Positions 7,713 through 17,508 of a stretch of 64,000 nt of DNA are shown here, one piece after another. The notes below the pieces were generated by a model that saw only the letters and a program-made list of their open reading frames with translations, had not been told where the DNA came from and made no database searches. Within the stretch, counting starts at the first letter, position 1; every line of letters begins with the position of its first letter. The translations under genes were made by a program, and so were the position numbers. The DNA lies in the NCBI GenBank assembly GCA_021568835.1, contig JAKGSH010000001.1, forward strand, positions 186,001 through 250,000, given 5' to 3'. The DNA comes from Streptomyces sp. Tue 6430. GTDB lineage: Bacteria > Actinomycetota > Actinomycetes > Streptomycetales > Streptomycetaceae.

Positions 7713-9335
7713 CTACGCCGGGTCCGCCAGCTCCTGTGCCGAGGTCTCCCGCAGTTCCCCGTCCAGCAGCAGCCAGCGGGTGATCCCGATCGACTCCAGG
7801 AACGGCAGGTCGTGGCTCGCCACGACCAGGGCGCCCTCGTAGGACTCCAGGGCGGACGTGAGCTGCCGGACGCTCGCCATGTCGAGGTTGTTCGTCGGCT
7901 CGTCGAGCATCAGCAGCTGCGGCGCGGGCTCGGCCAGCATCAGCGCCGCGAGCGTCGCCCGGAAGCGTTCGCCGCCGGACAGCGTCGCCGCCCTGCGGTC
8001 GGCGCGGGCGCCCCGGAACAGGAAGCGGGCCAGCCGGGCCCGGATCCGGTTGCCGGTGGCGTGCGGCGCGAAGCGGGCCACGTTCTCGACGACCGTCAGC
8101 CCGTCGTCGAGGACGTCCAGCCGCTGCGGCAGGAAACGGAGCGGCACGTGCGCGCGAGCCTCGCCCGCCACCGGGTCCAGCTCCCCGGCGATCGTGCGCA
8201 GCAGCGTCGTCTTGCCCGCGCCGTTGCGCCCCACCAGCGCCACCCGTTCGGGCCCGCGCAGGTCGAGACCGCCCTGCACCCGCGCGCCGTACGCGAGCCG
8301 CAGGTCCAGCAGGGTGAGCACCTCGCGGCCCGGCGGCACGGCCGTGTGCGGCAGGTCGACGCGGATCTCGTCGTCGTCGCGGACCGCCTCGACGGCCTCG
8401 TCGAGCCGCTCCCTGGCCTCGGCGAGCTTCTCCTCGTGCAGGATGCGGTGCTTGCCGGCGGACTCCTGCGCCGCCCGCTTGCGCGCCCCCATCACGATCT
8501 TCGGCTCGCGTTTCTGGTCCCACATCTTCTGGCCGTACCGCTTGCGCCGGGCCAGTTTCATGTGGGCCTCGGACAGTTCGCGCTTCTGTCTGCGCAGGTC
8601 GGACTCCGCGACGCGCACCATGCGCTCGGCGGCCTCCTGCTCGGTGGCGAGGGCCTCCTCGTAGGCCGAGAAGTTGCCCCCGTACCAGGCGACCCCGCCG
8701 GCGCGCAGGTCGGCGATCTGGTCGACGAGTTCGAGCAGTTCCCGGTCGTGGCTGACGACGACCAGCACGCCCGGCCAGTCCGCGACGGCCGCGTACAGCC
8801 GCCGCCGGGCGTACAGGTCGAGGTTGTTGGTCGGCTCGTCGAGCAGCAGGACGTCCGGCCGGCGCAGCAGCAGCGCGGCCAGGCGCAGCAGGACGGACTC
8901 GCCGCCGGACACCTCGCCGACGGTGCGGTCCAGGCCGATGCGGCCGAGCCCGAGCTCACCGAGGGCGGCCAGGGCGCGCTCCTCGACGTCCCAGTCGTCG
9001 CCGAGGGCCTCGAAGTGCTCTTCGGCCGCGTCGCCGCCCTCGATGGCGTGCAGCGCGGCCCGGCGGGCGGCGATGCCGAGGACCTCGTCGACGCGGAGGG
9101 AGGTGTCGAGCGTGACGTTCTGCGGGAGGTGACCGACCTCGCCGGCCGTGCGGACGGTGCCGTCGGAGGGGGTGAGTTCGCCGGCGATCAGCTTCAGCAG
9201 GGTCGACTTGCCGGCGCCGTTGACGCCGACGAGCCCGGTCCGGCCGGGGCCGAAGGCGACGTCGAGCCCGTCGAGGACGGGGGTGCCGTCGGGCCAGGCG
9301 AAGGACAGGGACGTACAGGTGATCGAATGTGACAA
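7713..9335 (-). CDS. ABC-F ribosome-protection-type ATPase
   Basis: 540 aa with two ABC ATPase domains and no membrane segments. Domain 1 has Walker A GVNGAGKSTL, signature VSGGE and LLLDEPTNNLDL. Domain 2 has GRNGAGKTTLL, LSGGE and LMLDEPTNNLDM. The linker between them is basic and helical (about residues 235-300, RRQKRELSEAHMKLARRKRYG..). ABC-F proteins bind the ribosomal E site; many Streptomyces members protect against macrolides, lincosamides or similar drugs, but specificity cannot be read here. I chose TTG at 9335 (LSHSITCTSLSFAWPDG) behind a GAGG; the longer frame upstream is the leader. That leader contains a promoter, a three-codon ORF and hairpins, suggesting antibiotic-induced attenuation. 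Confidence 0.9.
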   Translation of the reverse strand: MSHSITCTSLSFAWPDGTPVLDGLDVAFGPGRTGLVGVNGAGKSTLLKLIAGELTPSDGTVRTAGEVGHLPQNVTLDTSLRVDEVLGIAARRAALHAIEGGDAAEEHFEALGDDWDVEERALAALGELGLGRIGLDRTVGEVSGGESVLLRLAALLLRRPDVLLLDEPTNNLDLYARRRLYAAVADWPGVLVVVSHDRELLELVDQIADLRAGGVAWYGGNFSAYEEALATEQEAAERMVRVAESDLRRQKRELSEAHMKLARRKRYGQKMWDQKREPKIVMGARKRAAQESAGKHRILHEEKLAEARERLDEAVEAVRDDDEIRVDLPHTAVPPGREVLTLLDLRLAYGARVQGGLDLRGPERVALVGRNGAGKTTLLRTIAGELDPVAGEARAHVPLRFLPQRLDVLDDGLTVVENVARFAPHATGNRIRARLARFLFRGARADRRAATLSGGERFRATLAALMLAEPAPQLLMLDEPTNNLDMASVRQLTSALESYEGALVVASHDLPFLESIGITRWLLLDGELRETSAQELADPA

Positions 9336-9608
9336 GGTGGCCTCGCGGTCGCGTGTGCGGTCAGTACGACGCGTGTCGAGACACCGGAGGGCGGCGACCA
9401 CCGCGGGAGCGGGGGAGCGGGGGCCATGGGAAAGCCCACGGGAAAATCCGCGGGAAAGCCCACGGGAATCCGTGGGAAGGCCCTGCTCCGCAAGGACGGC
9501 TCGAACGCCGAGGTCGCACGCGACGCCCACACCCGTGGGGGTGTGCGGCGTGGTGTCTCAGGACCTCAGACGAGCAACGTCCTTCTCCTATCGGCGGCAA
9601 CAGATGCG
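9336..9608 (-). promoter_or_regulatory. Structured 5' leader of the ABC-F gene (candidate attenuator)
   Basis: About 270 bases separate the predicted transcription start near 9608 from the ABC-F TTG. Reading on the minus strand, the leader holds a three-codon ORF (9566-9577), then a 12-bp hairpin with one bulged base (9523-9551), a 7-bp hairpin with a GAAT/ATTC loop (9459-9476) and a third wobble hairpin (about 9425-9442). The CCCGTGGGCTTTCCC-like segment is duplicated with a 24-base period (9428-9444 and 9452-9468), so alternative pairings are possible. ABC-F resistance genes in other bacteria are often regulated by ribosome stalling in such leaders; that this one is so regulated is inference. 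Confidence 0.6.
9566..9577 (-). CDS. Three-codon leader ORF (M-L-V-stop) upstream of ABC-F
   Basis: TTG CTC GTC TGA is preceded by TAGGAGAAGG, with GGAG seven bases before the TTG, an ideal ribosome site. It begins about 30 bases after the predicted transcription start. Such minimal upstream ORFs are typical of ribosome-mediated attenuation. No direct evidence for translation. Confidence 0.5.
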   Translation of the reverse strand: MLV

Positions 9609-9614
9609 TGACCG

Positions 9615-9644
9615 ACCGTAGGAGGGGCCGGGAGGGGCTGTCAA
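9615..9644 (-). promoter_or_regulatory. Promoter of the ABC-F leader (TTGACA-18-TACGGT)
   Basis: On the minus strand a perfect -35 TTGACA (9639-9644) and -10 TACGGT (9615-9620) are separated by 18 bases. This is a strong principal-sigma-factor promoter for Streptomyces and overlaps the region just before the 3' end of the SsgA-like gene. Confidence 0.75.
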
Positions 9645-9648
9645 CGGA

Positions 9649-10064
9649 TTAAAGGGCGTCCCCCATCAGCTCCGCCAGGTCGCGGTCCAGGTCGAGCTGG
9701 AGGTGCTCCAGGCCGGCCGGCACGAGTTCGCCGGTGGCCTCGAGGAAGCGCCGGATCTCCGCCGAGCGCACGTGCACGATCGCCGTGCCCTCCGGCGCGT
9801 GGAACTCCAGCACCGTCCGGTCGTACCCGTACGGCCGCACGCGTACGTCCCCGTGGCCCTCGGCGTCGTGCAGACCCGCGGTGAGCAGCTCGCGGGCGAA
9901 GGTCCAGCAGACGTCCACGCCCTCCAGCGTGGCCGGGCCGGGAAGGTCATGCGGACGGCGAAGGGGTCACGCCGGTCGTAGTGCAGCGTGGCGGGGATGC
10001 TCTGCATCCGCGGCGCGGCGGCGACCAGGCGCGCCTCGACGGGCTGCTCGATGACGATGGACAA
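9649..10064 (-). CDS. ssgD: SsgA-like sporulation/cell-division protein, one frameshift
   Basis: About 137 aa after correcting one missing base near 9940 (MTFP/GPATLEGVDVCWTFARELL; span is 3n+2). SsgA-like proteins are unique to morphologically complex actinobacteria and control septum site, peptidoglycan remodelling and spore wall formation. Family features seen are MTFP, VCWTFARELL, GHGDVRVRP and the LEFHAPEGTA core. The TTG start at 10064 (SIVIEQPVEARLV) follows AAGGGAGCAAGG. The assignment to ssgD rather than another paralogue rests on my recollection of gene order next to an ABC-F gene and is less certain than the family. Confidence 0.75.
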
Positions 10065-10287
10065 CGCCTTGCTCCCTTGTGACGGCGGGGCGGACAACCG
10101 GTGGATGGGGCCGGACACTGGAAGAGACGCCGGAACCGGCCGGTTCGTGCACACGCAGTCCGAGTGACCTCGGTCACCGCCTTTCATGCACACGAGTGAC
10201 CCACCTCTCCTGCCGTGCCCGCGCGGACCGGTGAGGCGGGCGAGGGCCTCTGGACGCCACCGGGACGGTGGACTAGCTTCGCCCGCC

Positions 10288-11537
10288 ATGAGGTCCTCGG
10301 GGAAGACGCGACACACGATCCGCGCGGTACGCACGGCACCGGCGAGGCGCGCGGGACGCACGGGACGGACAGGACGGACAGGACGGGCGGGGCGGACGGC
10401 GGCGGTGGGAGCGGCCTGCGCGGCGGTGCTGGCCGTGCTGACGGCCACACCCGCGCCCGCGCAGGCACCCGCGCTCGCACCCACGCAGGCGCAGGCACCC
10501 GCCCCCGCGCAGGCACAGGTGCCGGTACAGGTGAAGACGCACGGGACCGGTTCGGCCGCCCACGCGCCCGCGTGGGCGCTCAAGGACACCGGGACCCCGG
10601 CCGTCCGCTTCCGCGGGCTGGCCGCGGTCGACCGGGACACCGCCTGGGTGGCGGGCACGCGGGGCACCGTCCTGCGCACCACCGACGGCGGCGCGAGCTG
10701 GCGTGACGTCTCCCCGCCCGGCGCCGCCGACCTCCAGTTCCGCGACGTGGAGGCCTTCGACGCGCGGCACGCCGTGGTGCTGGCCATCGGGGAGGGCGAG
10801 GCCTCCCGGGTCTACCGCACCGCCGACGGCGGGGCGACCTGGACGGAGTCCTTCCGCAACACCGACGTGCGGGCCTTCTACGACTGCCTGACCTTCTTCG
10901 ACCGCCGCCACGGCCTCGCGGTGAGCGACCCGGTGGACGGCAGGTTCCGCATCCTGTCGACCGGCGACGGCGGCCGCTCCTGGACGGTGCTGCCGGACGC
11001 GGGCATGCCGCCCGCCCTGCCGGGCGAGGCGGGCTTCGCGGCGAGCGGCCAGTGCCTGGTCCCGGCCGGTCCCCGGGACGTGTGGCTGGCCACCGGCGGC
11101 GCCGCACGCGCGCGCGTGCTGCACTCCGCGGACCGGGGCGGACCTGGACGGCCACCGACGCCCCGATCCCGGCGGGCGACCCCGCGCGCGGGGTGTTCGC
11201 GCTCGCCTTCCGCGACCGCGCTCACGGCCTCGCGGTCGGCGGCGACTACCGCGCGGACCAGCCCTCTCCGTCGGCCGCCGCCACGACCGGTGACGCGGGC
11301 CGGACCTGGCGGCCCGCCGGCACGCCCCCGCCCGCCTACCGCTCCGGCGTCGCCTGGCTGCCGCACAGCCGCACCGCCGCCCTCGCGGTCGGCCCCACCG
11401 GCACCGACCTGACCACCGACGCCGGCCGCACCTGGCGCCCCCTCGACACCGGCTCGTACGACACCGTCGACTGCGCCCCGGACCGCGGCTGCTGGGCCGC
11501 CGGTGAACAGGGGCGGGTGGCACGGCTGGAGAAGTGA
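10288..11537 (+). CDS. Secreted YCF48/BNR-like beta-propeller protein, one frameshift
   Basis: About 416 aa after one missing base near 11135 (span 3n+2). A long arginine-rich n-region with RTGRTGRTGR repeats precedes a hydrophobic signal segment (AVGAACAAVLAVLTATPAPAQA), then a Pro/Gln/Ala linker. The mature part has repeated blades with the Asp-box-like pattern TTDGGASWRDV, TADGGATWTESF, TGDGGRSWTVL and TTDAGRTWRPL, as in photosystem-assembly-factor YCF48-like and sialidase-like propellers. These are often annotated as oxidoreductases, but no catalytic residues were recognised. ATG at 10288 is the best start. Probably exported; partner unknown. Confidence 0.75.
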
Positions 11538-11586
11538 GCCGTTCCGGGGTACCCGGGTGGTGCGGACAGGAGAGGAGTGAGCGCAC

Positions 11587-11911
11587 ATGCCACGCGGTTC
11601 CAGCCCCAAGCGGGAGCGGCAGTACGAGCACATCAAGGAGAGCGCGCGGGAACGGGGCGAGAGCGCCGGCCGGGCGGAGGAGATCGCCGCCCGCACGGTG
11701 AACAAGGAGCGGGCCCGGTCCGGCGAGTCGAAGACCGCGAGCCGCACCTCCACGCAGGACAAGTCGTCCGGCGAGCGGGGCGGACAGCGGTCCGGCAAGG
11801 GCTCCGGGGGCCCACCTACGACCAGCTCTACGAGGAGCCAAGCGCCGCAACGTCCACGGCCGTTCGGACATGAACAAGAGTCAGTTGCAGCGCGCCCTGG
11901 GCAAGGACTGA
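11587..11911 (+). CDS. Plasmid-stabilisation-like / Rho-N-like basic protein, two frameshifts
   Basis: About 108 aa once two missing bases (near 11812 and 11842) are restored; the end then reads PTYDQLYEEAKRRNVHGRSDMNKSQLQRALGKD. The N-terminus MPRGSSPKRERQYEHIKESARERGESAGRAEEIAARTVNKERARSG is very basic and helical; the C-terminus resembles the SAP/Rho-N-like module that recognises nucleic acid. Such proteins are widespread in actinobacteria and often labelled plasmid stabilisation protein, although this context is chromosomal. ATG at 11587 lies close to a GGAGAGGAG. Confidence 0.7.
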
Positions 11912-11965
11912 CGGCGGGCAGGGACGGCCCCGTCCGGCTGACCCGGCCGAACCGGTCCGGCCGGG

Positions 11966-12262
11966 TCAGCCGGCCCCGCTCCGGTACCGCTCCAGCCCGG
12001 GCGCCGTCTTCGTGGCCTCGAACTCCGTGACGCGGTACGCGCACACACCGGCCAGGACGAAGGGGTCGTCCGCGGTGATCGCCTCGATCGCGGCGCGGTC
12101 CTCCGCGACGGCCAGGATCACCCCGCCCTCGCGGGGGACCTTGGGGCCGGACGCCAGGAACACCCCGCGCGCGTACTGCTCGTCGAGCCAGAGCACATGG
12201 TCCGGCAGGACGGCGTCCACGGCGTCCAGGGGTGCCGTGTAGGTCAGTTCCAGTACGAACAT
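11966..12262 (-). CDS. YciI-like protein
   Basis: 98 aa with the YciI ferredoxin-like fold pattern: MFVLELTYTAPLDAVDAVLPDHVLWLDEQYARGVFLASGP, then GGVILAVAEDRAAIEAITADDPFVLAGV. The conserved histidine (DHVLWL) and the DPF motif near the C-terminus are present. Biochemical role of the family is poorly known. The start ATG is only 7 bases from a -10-like TAGGCT, so the mRNA is probably leaderless. It is divergent from nfi with a 50-base gap. Confidence 0.85.
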   Translation of the reverse strand: MFVLELTYTAPLDAVDAVLPDHVLWLDEQYARGVFLASGPKVPREGGVILAVAEDRAAIEAITADDPFVLAGVCAYRVTEFEATKTAPGLERYRSGAG

Positions 12263-12268
12263 GATCGG

Positions 12269-12303
12269 GAGCCTACGCCGTCCGGGGGAGCCCGCGTAGG
12301 CTC
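12269..12303. promoter_or_regulatory. Mirror-image divergent promoters (leaderless) between yciI-like gene and nfi
   Basis: GAGCCTACGC (12269-12278) and GCGTAGGCTC (12294-12303) are perfect 10-base complements. Each arm contains a -10-like TAGGCT pointing outward. On the minus side TAGGCT ends 7 bases before the ATG, and on the plus side 10 bases before it. That spacing suggests leaderless or near-leaderless transcripts in both directions. The same inverted repeat could also be an operator. Confidence 0.5.
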
Positions 12304-12312
12304 GTCCCCACC

Positions 12313-13008
12313 ATGACGACCGTAAGCGTTCCGGCGGGCTGGCCCGCGACCGAGGAGGAGGCCCGCGCCGTCCAGGACGAGCTGCGGGCCCGCGTGGTGC
12401 TCGGCGAGGCGGGGCCGCCGCCCGGCACCGGGCGGGTGACCGGCGTCGACGTCGCCTACGACGACGAGCGGGACGTCGTCGCGGCGGCGGCCGTCGTCCT
12501 GGACGCGGCGAGCCTCGACGTGGTCGCCGAGGCCACCGCCGTGGGACGGATCTCCTTCCCCTACGTCCCCGGCCTGCTCGCCTTCCGTGAGATCCCCACC
12601 GTGCTCGCCGCCCTGGACGCCCTGCCCCGCGAGCCCGGCCTGGTCGTCTGCGACGGCTACGGCCTCGCCCACCCGCGCCGCTTCGGCCTCGCCAGTCATC
12701 TCGGCGTTCTCACCGGCCTGCCCACGATCGGCGTCGCCAAGAACCCCTTCACCTTCGCGTACGCCGACCCGGCCGCCGCGCGCGGATCCGCCGCGCCGCT
12801 GCTGGCCGGCGACGAGGAGGTGGGCCGCGCCCTGCGCACGCGCGCGGGCGTCAAGCCGGTCTTCGTCTCGGTCGGCCACCGGGTGAGCCTGGACAACGCC
12901 TGTGCCCACGTCCTGGCCCTGACACCGGAGTTCCGCCTGCCGGAGTCGACCCGGCGGGCGGACGCGCTGTGCCGCAGGGCGCTTCAGGAGGCGACCACCC
13001 GCCACTGA
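12313..13008 (+). CDS. nfi: Endonuclease V
   Basis: 231 aa. Endonuclease V nicks DNA (or RNA) one base 3' of deoxyinosine, repairing deaminated adenine. Active-site landmarks are seen: GVDVAYDDERD with the metal-binding Asp near residue 43, FPYVPGLLAFRE near 80-91, the DGYGLAHPRRFGLASHLGV block near 110-130, and the KNPF segment near 140. Length is typical. The last 25 bases overlap the converging small gene at 12984-13172. Confidence 0.93.
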   Translation: MTTVSVPAGWPATEEEARAVQDELRARVVLGEAGPPPGTGRVTGVDVAYDDERDVVAAAAVVLDAASLDVVAEATAVGRISFPYVPGLLAFREIPTVLAALDALPREPGLVVCDGYGLAHPRRFGLASHLGVLTGLPTIGVAKNPFTFAYADPAAARGSAAPLLAGDEEVGRALRTRAGVKPVFVSVGHRVSLDNACAHVLALTPEFRLPESTRRADALCRRALQEATTRH

Positions 13009-13172
13009 CCGACCTCGCGGTACTCCGAGTCGTACACCGGCGACCCGTCGCCGGGATCCAGGGCGTAGTGACCGAGGTTCCCGCCCCAGTACCTCAGAAC
13101 GCGGCCCAGTTCACGGGCCCGTTCCTCGGCCGACGCCCCCTCGTCGACGGCGACTTCGAGAACGAACTTCAC
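12984..13172 (-). CDS. Conserved-type small acidic protein, about 62 aa
   Basis: Sequence VKFVLEVAVDEGASAEERARELGRVLRYWGGNLGHYALDPGDGSPVYDSEYREVGQWRVVAS. No family recognised with certainty. The GTG at 13172 is eight bases after GGAGG, better placed than the GTG at 13181 that overlaps the ribosome site. Its 3' end overlaps nfi in antisense orientation by 25 bases. Codon bias and ribosome site support expression; function unknown. Confidence 0.65.
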   Translation of the reverse strand: MKFVLEVAVDEGASAEERARELGRVLRYWGGNLGHYALDPGDGSPVYDSEYREVGQWRVVAS

Positions 13173-13387
13173 GCTGCTCACCTCCCTCCGCTCGCGCCCT
13201 TCCATCGTTTCATTGAACCGCCCTGTGAAACCTGGCCGCCCGACGGCCCAGGAGGCGATGGGAGGGACGCGCCGGAAGCCTCAACCGGGGGTCGGCGCGG
13301 GGTGGTCGGGGTCCACGAGGTCCGTGCGCATCGAACTGAGTACCCGTACGGATGTGAGGTCCGGCGGACTCCGGGCAGTCTGACCAT

Positions 13388-13534
13388 ATGACGACGCACC
13401 GAGCCCCGAAGCCCCTCGCCGACCCCGACCGGCCCGTCGAGCGCGCCGTGAACGCCGCGCTGGTCCTCGCCGTCCTGGCCGGACTCGGCTGGATCGCCGG
13501 GATGATCTACACGCTGGTGGAGTGGCCGGTCTAG
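13388..13534 (+). CDS. Small single-TM protein, 48 aa
   Basis: ATG at 13388 opens MTTHRAPKPLADPDRPVERAVNAALVLAVLAGLGWIAGMIYTLVEWPV. The first half is soluble and proline-rich; residues 23-43 form one hydrophobic segment, so an inner-membrane protein with a cytoplasmic N-terminus is likely. No family recognised. Start codon lacks a strong ribosome site, but codon bias is good. Confidence 0.55.
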   Translation: MTTHRAPKPLADPDRPVERAVNAALVLAVLAGLGWIAGMIYTLVEWPV

Positions 13535-13544
13535 CGCACGGCCC

Positions 13545-13640
13545 GTCGAAAGGCCCGGACCGGAAGGCCCGGACCGAGAAGGCCCGGACCGAAAGGCTCC
13601 GGACCAGAAGGCCCGGGAGCGGACGGCCCGGGAGCGGTAC
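13545..13640. repeat. Degenerate GGCCCGGACCG-type repeats
   Basis: Imperfect copies of AGGCCCGGACC(G/A)(G/A)A, then GGCCCGGGAGCGG twice, fill the space between the 48-aa gene and the saccharopine-dehydrogenase-like gene. It is probably a slipped-strand expansion near the convergent 3' ends. Confidence 0.6.
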
Positions 13641-13665
13641 CGGAAGGCCGGGGACCGGCCCGCCG

Positions 13666-14843
13666 TCAGCGGCTCGCCGCCACCCGGAAGCGGATGCCCG
13701 CCGCGCGCAGCCGCCCGGTCAGCGCGTCGCCCATCGCCACCGCCGTCGTGACCTGCCCGGCCGTCTCCGGCAGGTCGTCCAGGGCCAGGGCCAGCGCGGA
13801 CTCGGCGAACATCTTCGCCGTCTCGTCGTAGCCGGGATCCCCGCCGGAGACCTCCGTGCACACCCGCCGGCCGCCGCCCTCGCCCACGAACCGGACGGAG
13901 AACCAGCTGCGCGCCCGCTTCTCGGCGCTCGGGCCCTTCCCGGGCTCCAGCCGGTCCGACAGCCACCGCCGGGCGGGCGGCACCTGGGCCGCGGCGAACA
14001 GCGCGCCGACGGCCGCGGTCCCGCCCACCGCGACGGGCAGCCGTCGTACGGCCGCGTAGTGGCGGTAGCGGAAGTCGGGGCCGTAGCGCTCCAGGGCCCT
14101 CGCCGACCGGCGCACGACCTGCGGGTCGATCGTCGGCAGGGGCAGTGCCAGGCACCGACCTCCGGCGCGAACCGGGGCGCCCCCAGCGGCGCCGTGGCCC
14201 GGCGGCCCAGCAGCCGCGGCTCGTGCCGGTGCCGTTCGCGGGCCGCGGCCGCCAGCTGCCGGCCGCGGGCGAACTGGCCGAGCGCGGAGGCGAACGTCCC
14301 GCCCGAGAAGGCGGCGTCGACGGTGACGTAGCCGTCCACCGTCAGGGGCACGCCCTCCGGCAGCTGCCGCACGGTGAAGTACGCGCCCAGGTCGTGCGGC
14401 ACCGAGTCGAACCCGCACGCGTGCACCAGCCGGGCGCCCGTCTCCCGCGCGCGGGCGTCGTGCCGCACGTACGTCAGGTCCACGAACTCCGGCTCGCCGG
14501 TGAGGTCGAGGTAGTCGGTGCCGGCGTCCGCGCAGGCGGCCACCAGTTCCCCGCCGTACGTCACGTAGGGCCCGACGGTCGTGGCGACCACGCGCGCGTG
14601 GCCGGCGAGCGCGCGCAGCGAGGCCGGATCGGACACGTCCGCCCGCAGCACCCCGGGCTCCGAACCGCCCGGCAGCCGGTCGCGCAGCCGCCGCAGCCGC
14701 TCCTCGTCGCGGCCGGCGACGGCCCAGCGCAGGTCCTCGGGCGCGTGGGCGGCCAGGTACTCCGCGGTGAGCGTCCCGACGAAGCCGGTGGCCCCGAAGA
14801 GCACGATGTCGTAGGGACGGTCCGTCGTTTTCAGCCTGCTCAT
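13666..14843 (-). CDS. Saccharopine-dehydrogenase-like / trans-acting enoyl-reductase-type oxidoreductase, one frameshift
   Basis: About 392 aa after one missing base near 14150 (span 3n+2). The N-terminus holds a Rossmann fold (YDIVLFGATGFVGTLTAEYLA, residues about 10-30). Next come a NAD(P)-domain segment ending in AGRDEERLRRLRDRL and the family motif VATTVGPYVTYGGELVAACADAGTDYLDLTGE near 90-120. The HACGFDSVPHDLGAYF block is near 150. This matches the saccharopine dehydrogenase-related family that includes mycobacterial trans-acting enoyl reductases, which act on polyketide-derived lipids; the Streptomyces substrate is unknown. Divergent from the CoA-transferase operon. Confidence 0.8.
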
Positions 14844-15045
14844 GACACTCCTTGGTCCCGCAGCCCGTGCCGCTCTCGCCGGCTGAGGCTAGCGTGAGGA
14901 CGGCGGAGTCCGCCGACCCGGTACCGAGGACCGGCCCCGGCTCCCACAAACTGGCCAAGCGCTTGCTCGCCACGTCTTGTGCCCGCTGGGACACGTTCTT
15001 AGCATCACTGGTGTTACATCGGTTGTGTCACAGCGAGGGAGCCGG

Positions 15046-16252
15046 ATGACGACGACGCCAGACGCGCCAGACGCGCCAGACGCGGCGGACGCGCCAGACG
15101 CGGCGGGCCGCGGCCCGCTCGCCGGGGTGCGCGTGGTCGAGCTGGCCGGCATCGGGCCCGGTCCCTTCGCGGCCATGCTGCTGGCCGACCTCGGCGCCGA
15201 CGTCGTCCGGGTGGACCGCCCCGGCGGACCCTCCCTCGGCATCGACCCGGCCCACGACGTCACCAACCGCAACAAGCGCTCGGTGCTCGTGGACCTCAAG
15301 GCACCGGACGGCCCCGCGCGCGTGCTCGACCTCGCCGCCCGCGCCGACGTCCTCCTCGAGGGCAACCGCCCCGGCGTCGCCGAGCGCCTCGGCGTCGGCC
15401 CGAGGCCTGCCACGCCCGCAACCCCCGGCTGGTCTACGGTCGGATGACCGGCTGGGGCCAGGGCGGCCCCCTCGCCCGGCGCGCCGGGCACGACATCGAC
15501 TACATCGCCCTCACCGGCACCCTCGGCATGATCGGCGCCCCCGGCACATCCCCGCCCGTCCCCGCCAACCTCCTCGGCGACTACGCCGGCGGGTCCCTCT
15601 ACCTCGTCGTCGGCGTCCTCGCCGCGCTGCACCACGCGCGCGCCACCGGCACCGGCCAGGTCGTGGACGCCGCCATCGTCGACGGCACCGCCCACCTCTC
15701 CACCATGATCCACGGCATGCTCTCCGCCGGGAGCTGGCAGGACCGCCGCGCCGCCAACCTCCTCGACGGCGGCTGCCCCTACTACGGCACCTACGAGACC
15801 GCCGACGGCGGCCACATGGCCGTCGGCGCGCTGGAACCGCGCTTCTACGACGAGTTCGTCCGGCTCCTCGGCCTCGACGGCTTCGCCGACGCCCGCACGG
15901 ACCGGACCCGCTGGGGCGACCTGCGCGAGGCCGTCGCGGCCCGCTTCGCCTCCCGCACCCGCGCGCAGTGGACGGCCGTCTTCGAGGACACCGACGCCTG
16001 CGTGGCGCCCGTGCTGTCGCTGCGCGAGGCCCCGCACCACCCGCACCTGGCCGCCCGCGGCACCTTCACCGACCACGAGGGCCTCACCCAGCCCGCGCCC
16101 GCCCCGCGCTTCTCCGCCACCCCGACGGCCGTGCGCGGCGGGCCCGCGCGGCCCGGGGCCGACACCGCCGCCGTGGCCCGCGACTGGGGCGTGCCCCGGC
16201 TCGCCGGACCCCGGGAAACCCAGCACCCCGCCCCTCACCGAAAGGCCTCCCC

Positions 16253-16256
<4 letters not shown>
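15046..16256 (+). CDS. CaiB/BaiF-type CoA transferase / alpha-methylacyl-CoA racemase, one frameshift
   Basis: About 403 aa after one missing C near 15402 ([22 protein letters not shown]; span 3n+2). The family III CoA-transferase fold is clear: [35 protein letters not shown] at the N-terminus, then the racemase-type [11 protein letters not shown] with a catalytic His near residue 130 and [13 protein letters not shown] with the Asp near 156. These residues favour alpha-methylacyl-CoA racemase, which inverts 2-methyl branched acyl-CoAs before beta-oxidation. It starts with ATG behind GAGGGAG, has a short DAPDAPDA repeat, and ends overlapping fadA by GTGA. Confidence 0.85.
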
Positions 16257-17467
<1,211 letters not shown>

Positions 17468-17508
17468 CCACCCCGGCGGAACCAAGAGACTGCTACGGAG
17501 ACCCTGTC

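Noticed and set aside
9426..9611. Plus-strand 61-codon frame (MGKPTGKSAGKPTGIRG..) opposite the ABC-F leader
   Set aside because: It is the reverse side of the duplicated hairpin segment; no ribosome site, and the minus-strand leader explains the region.
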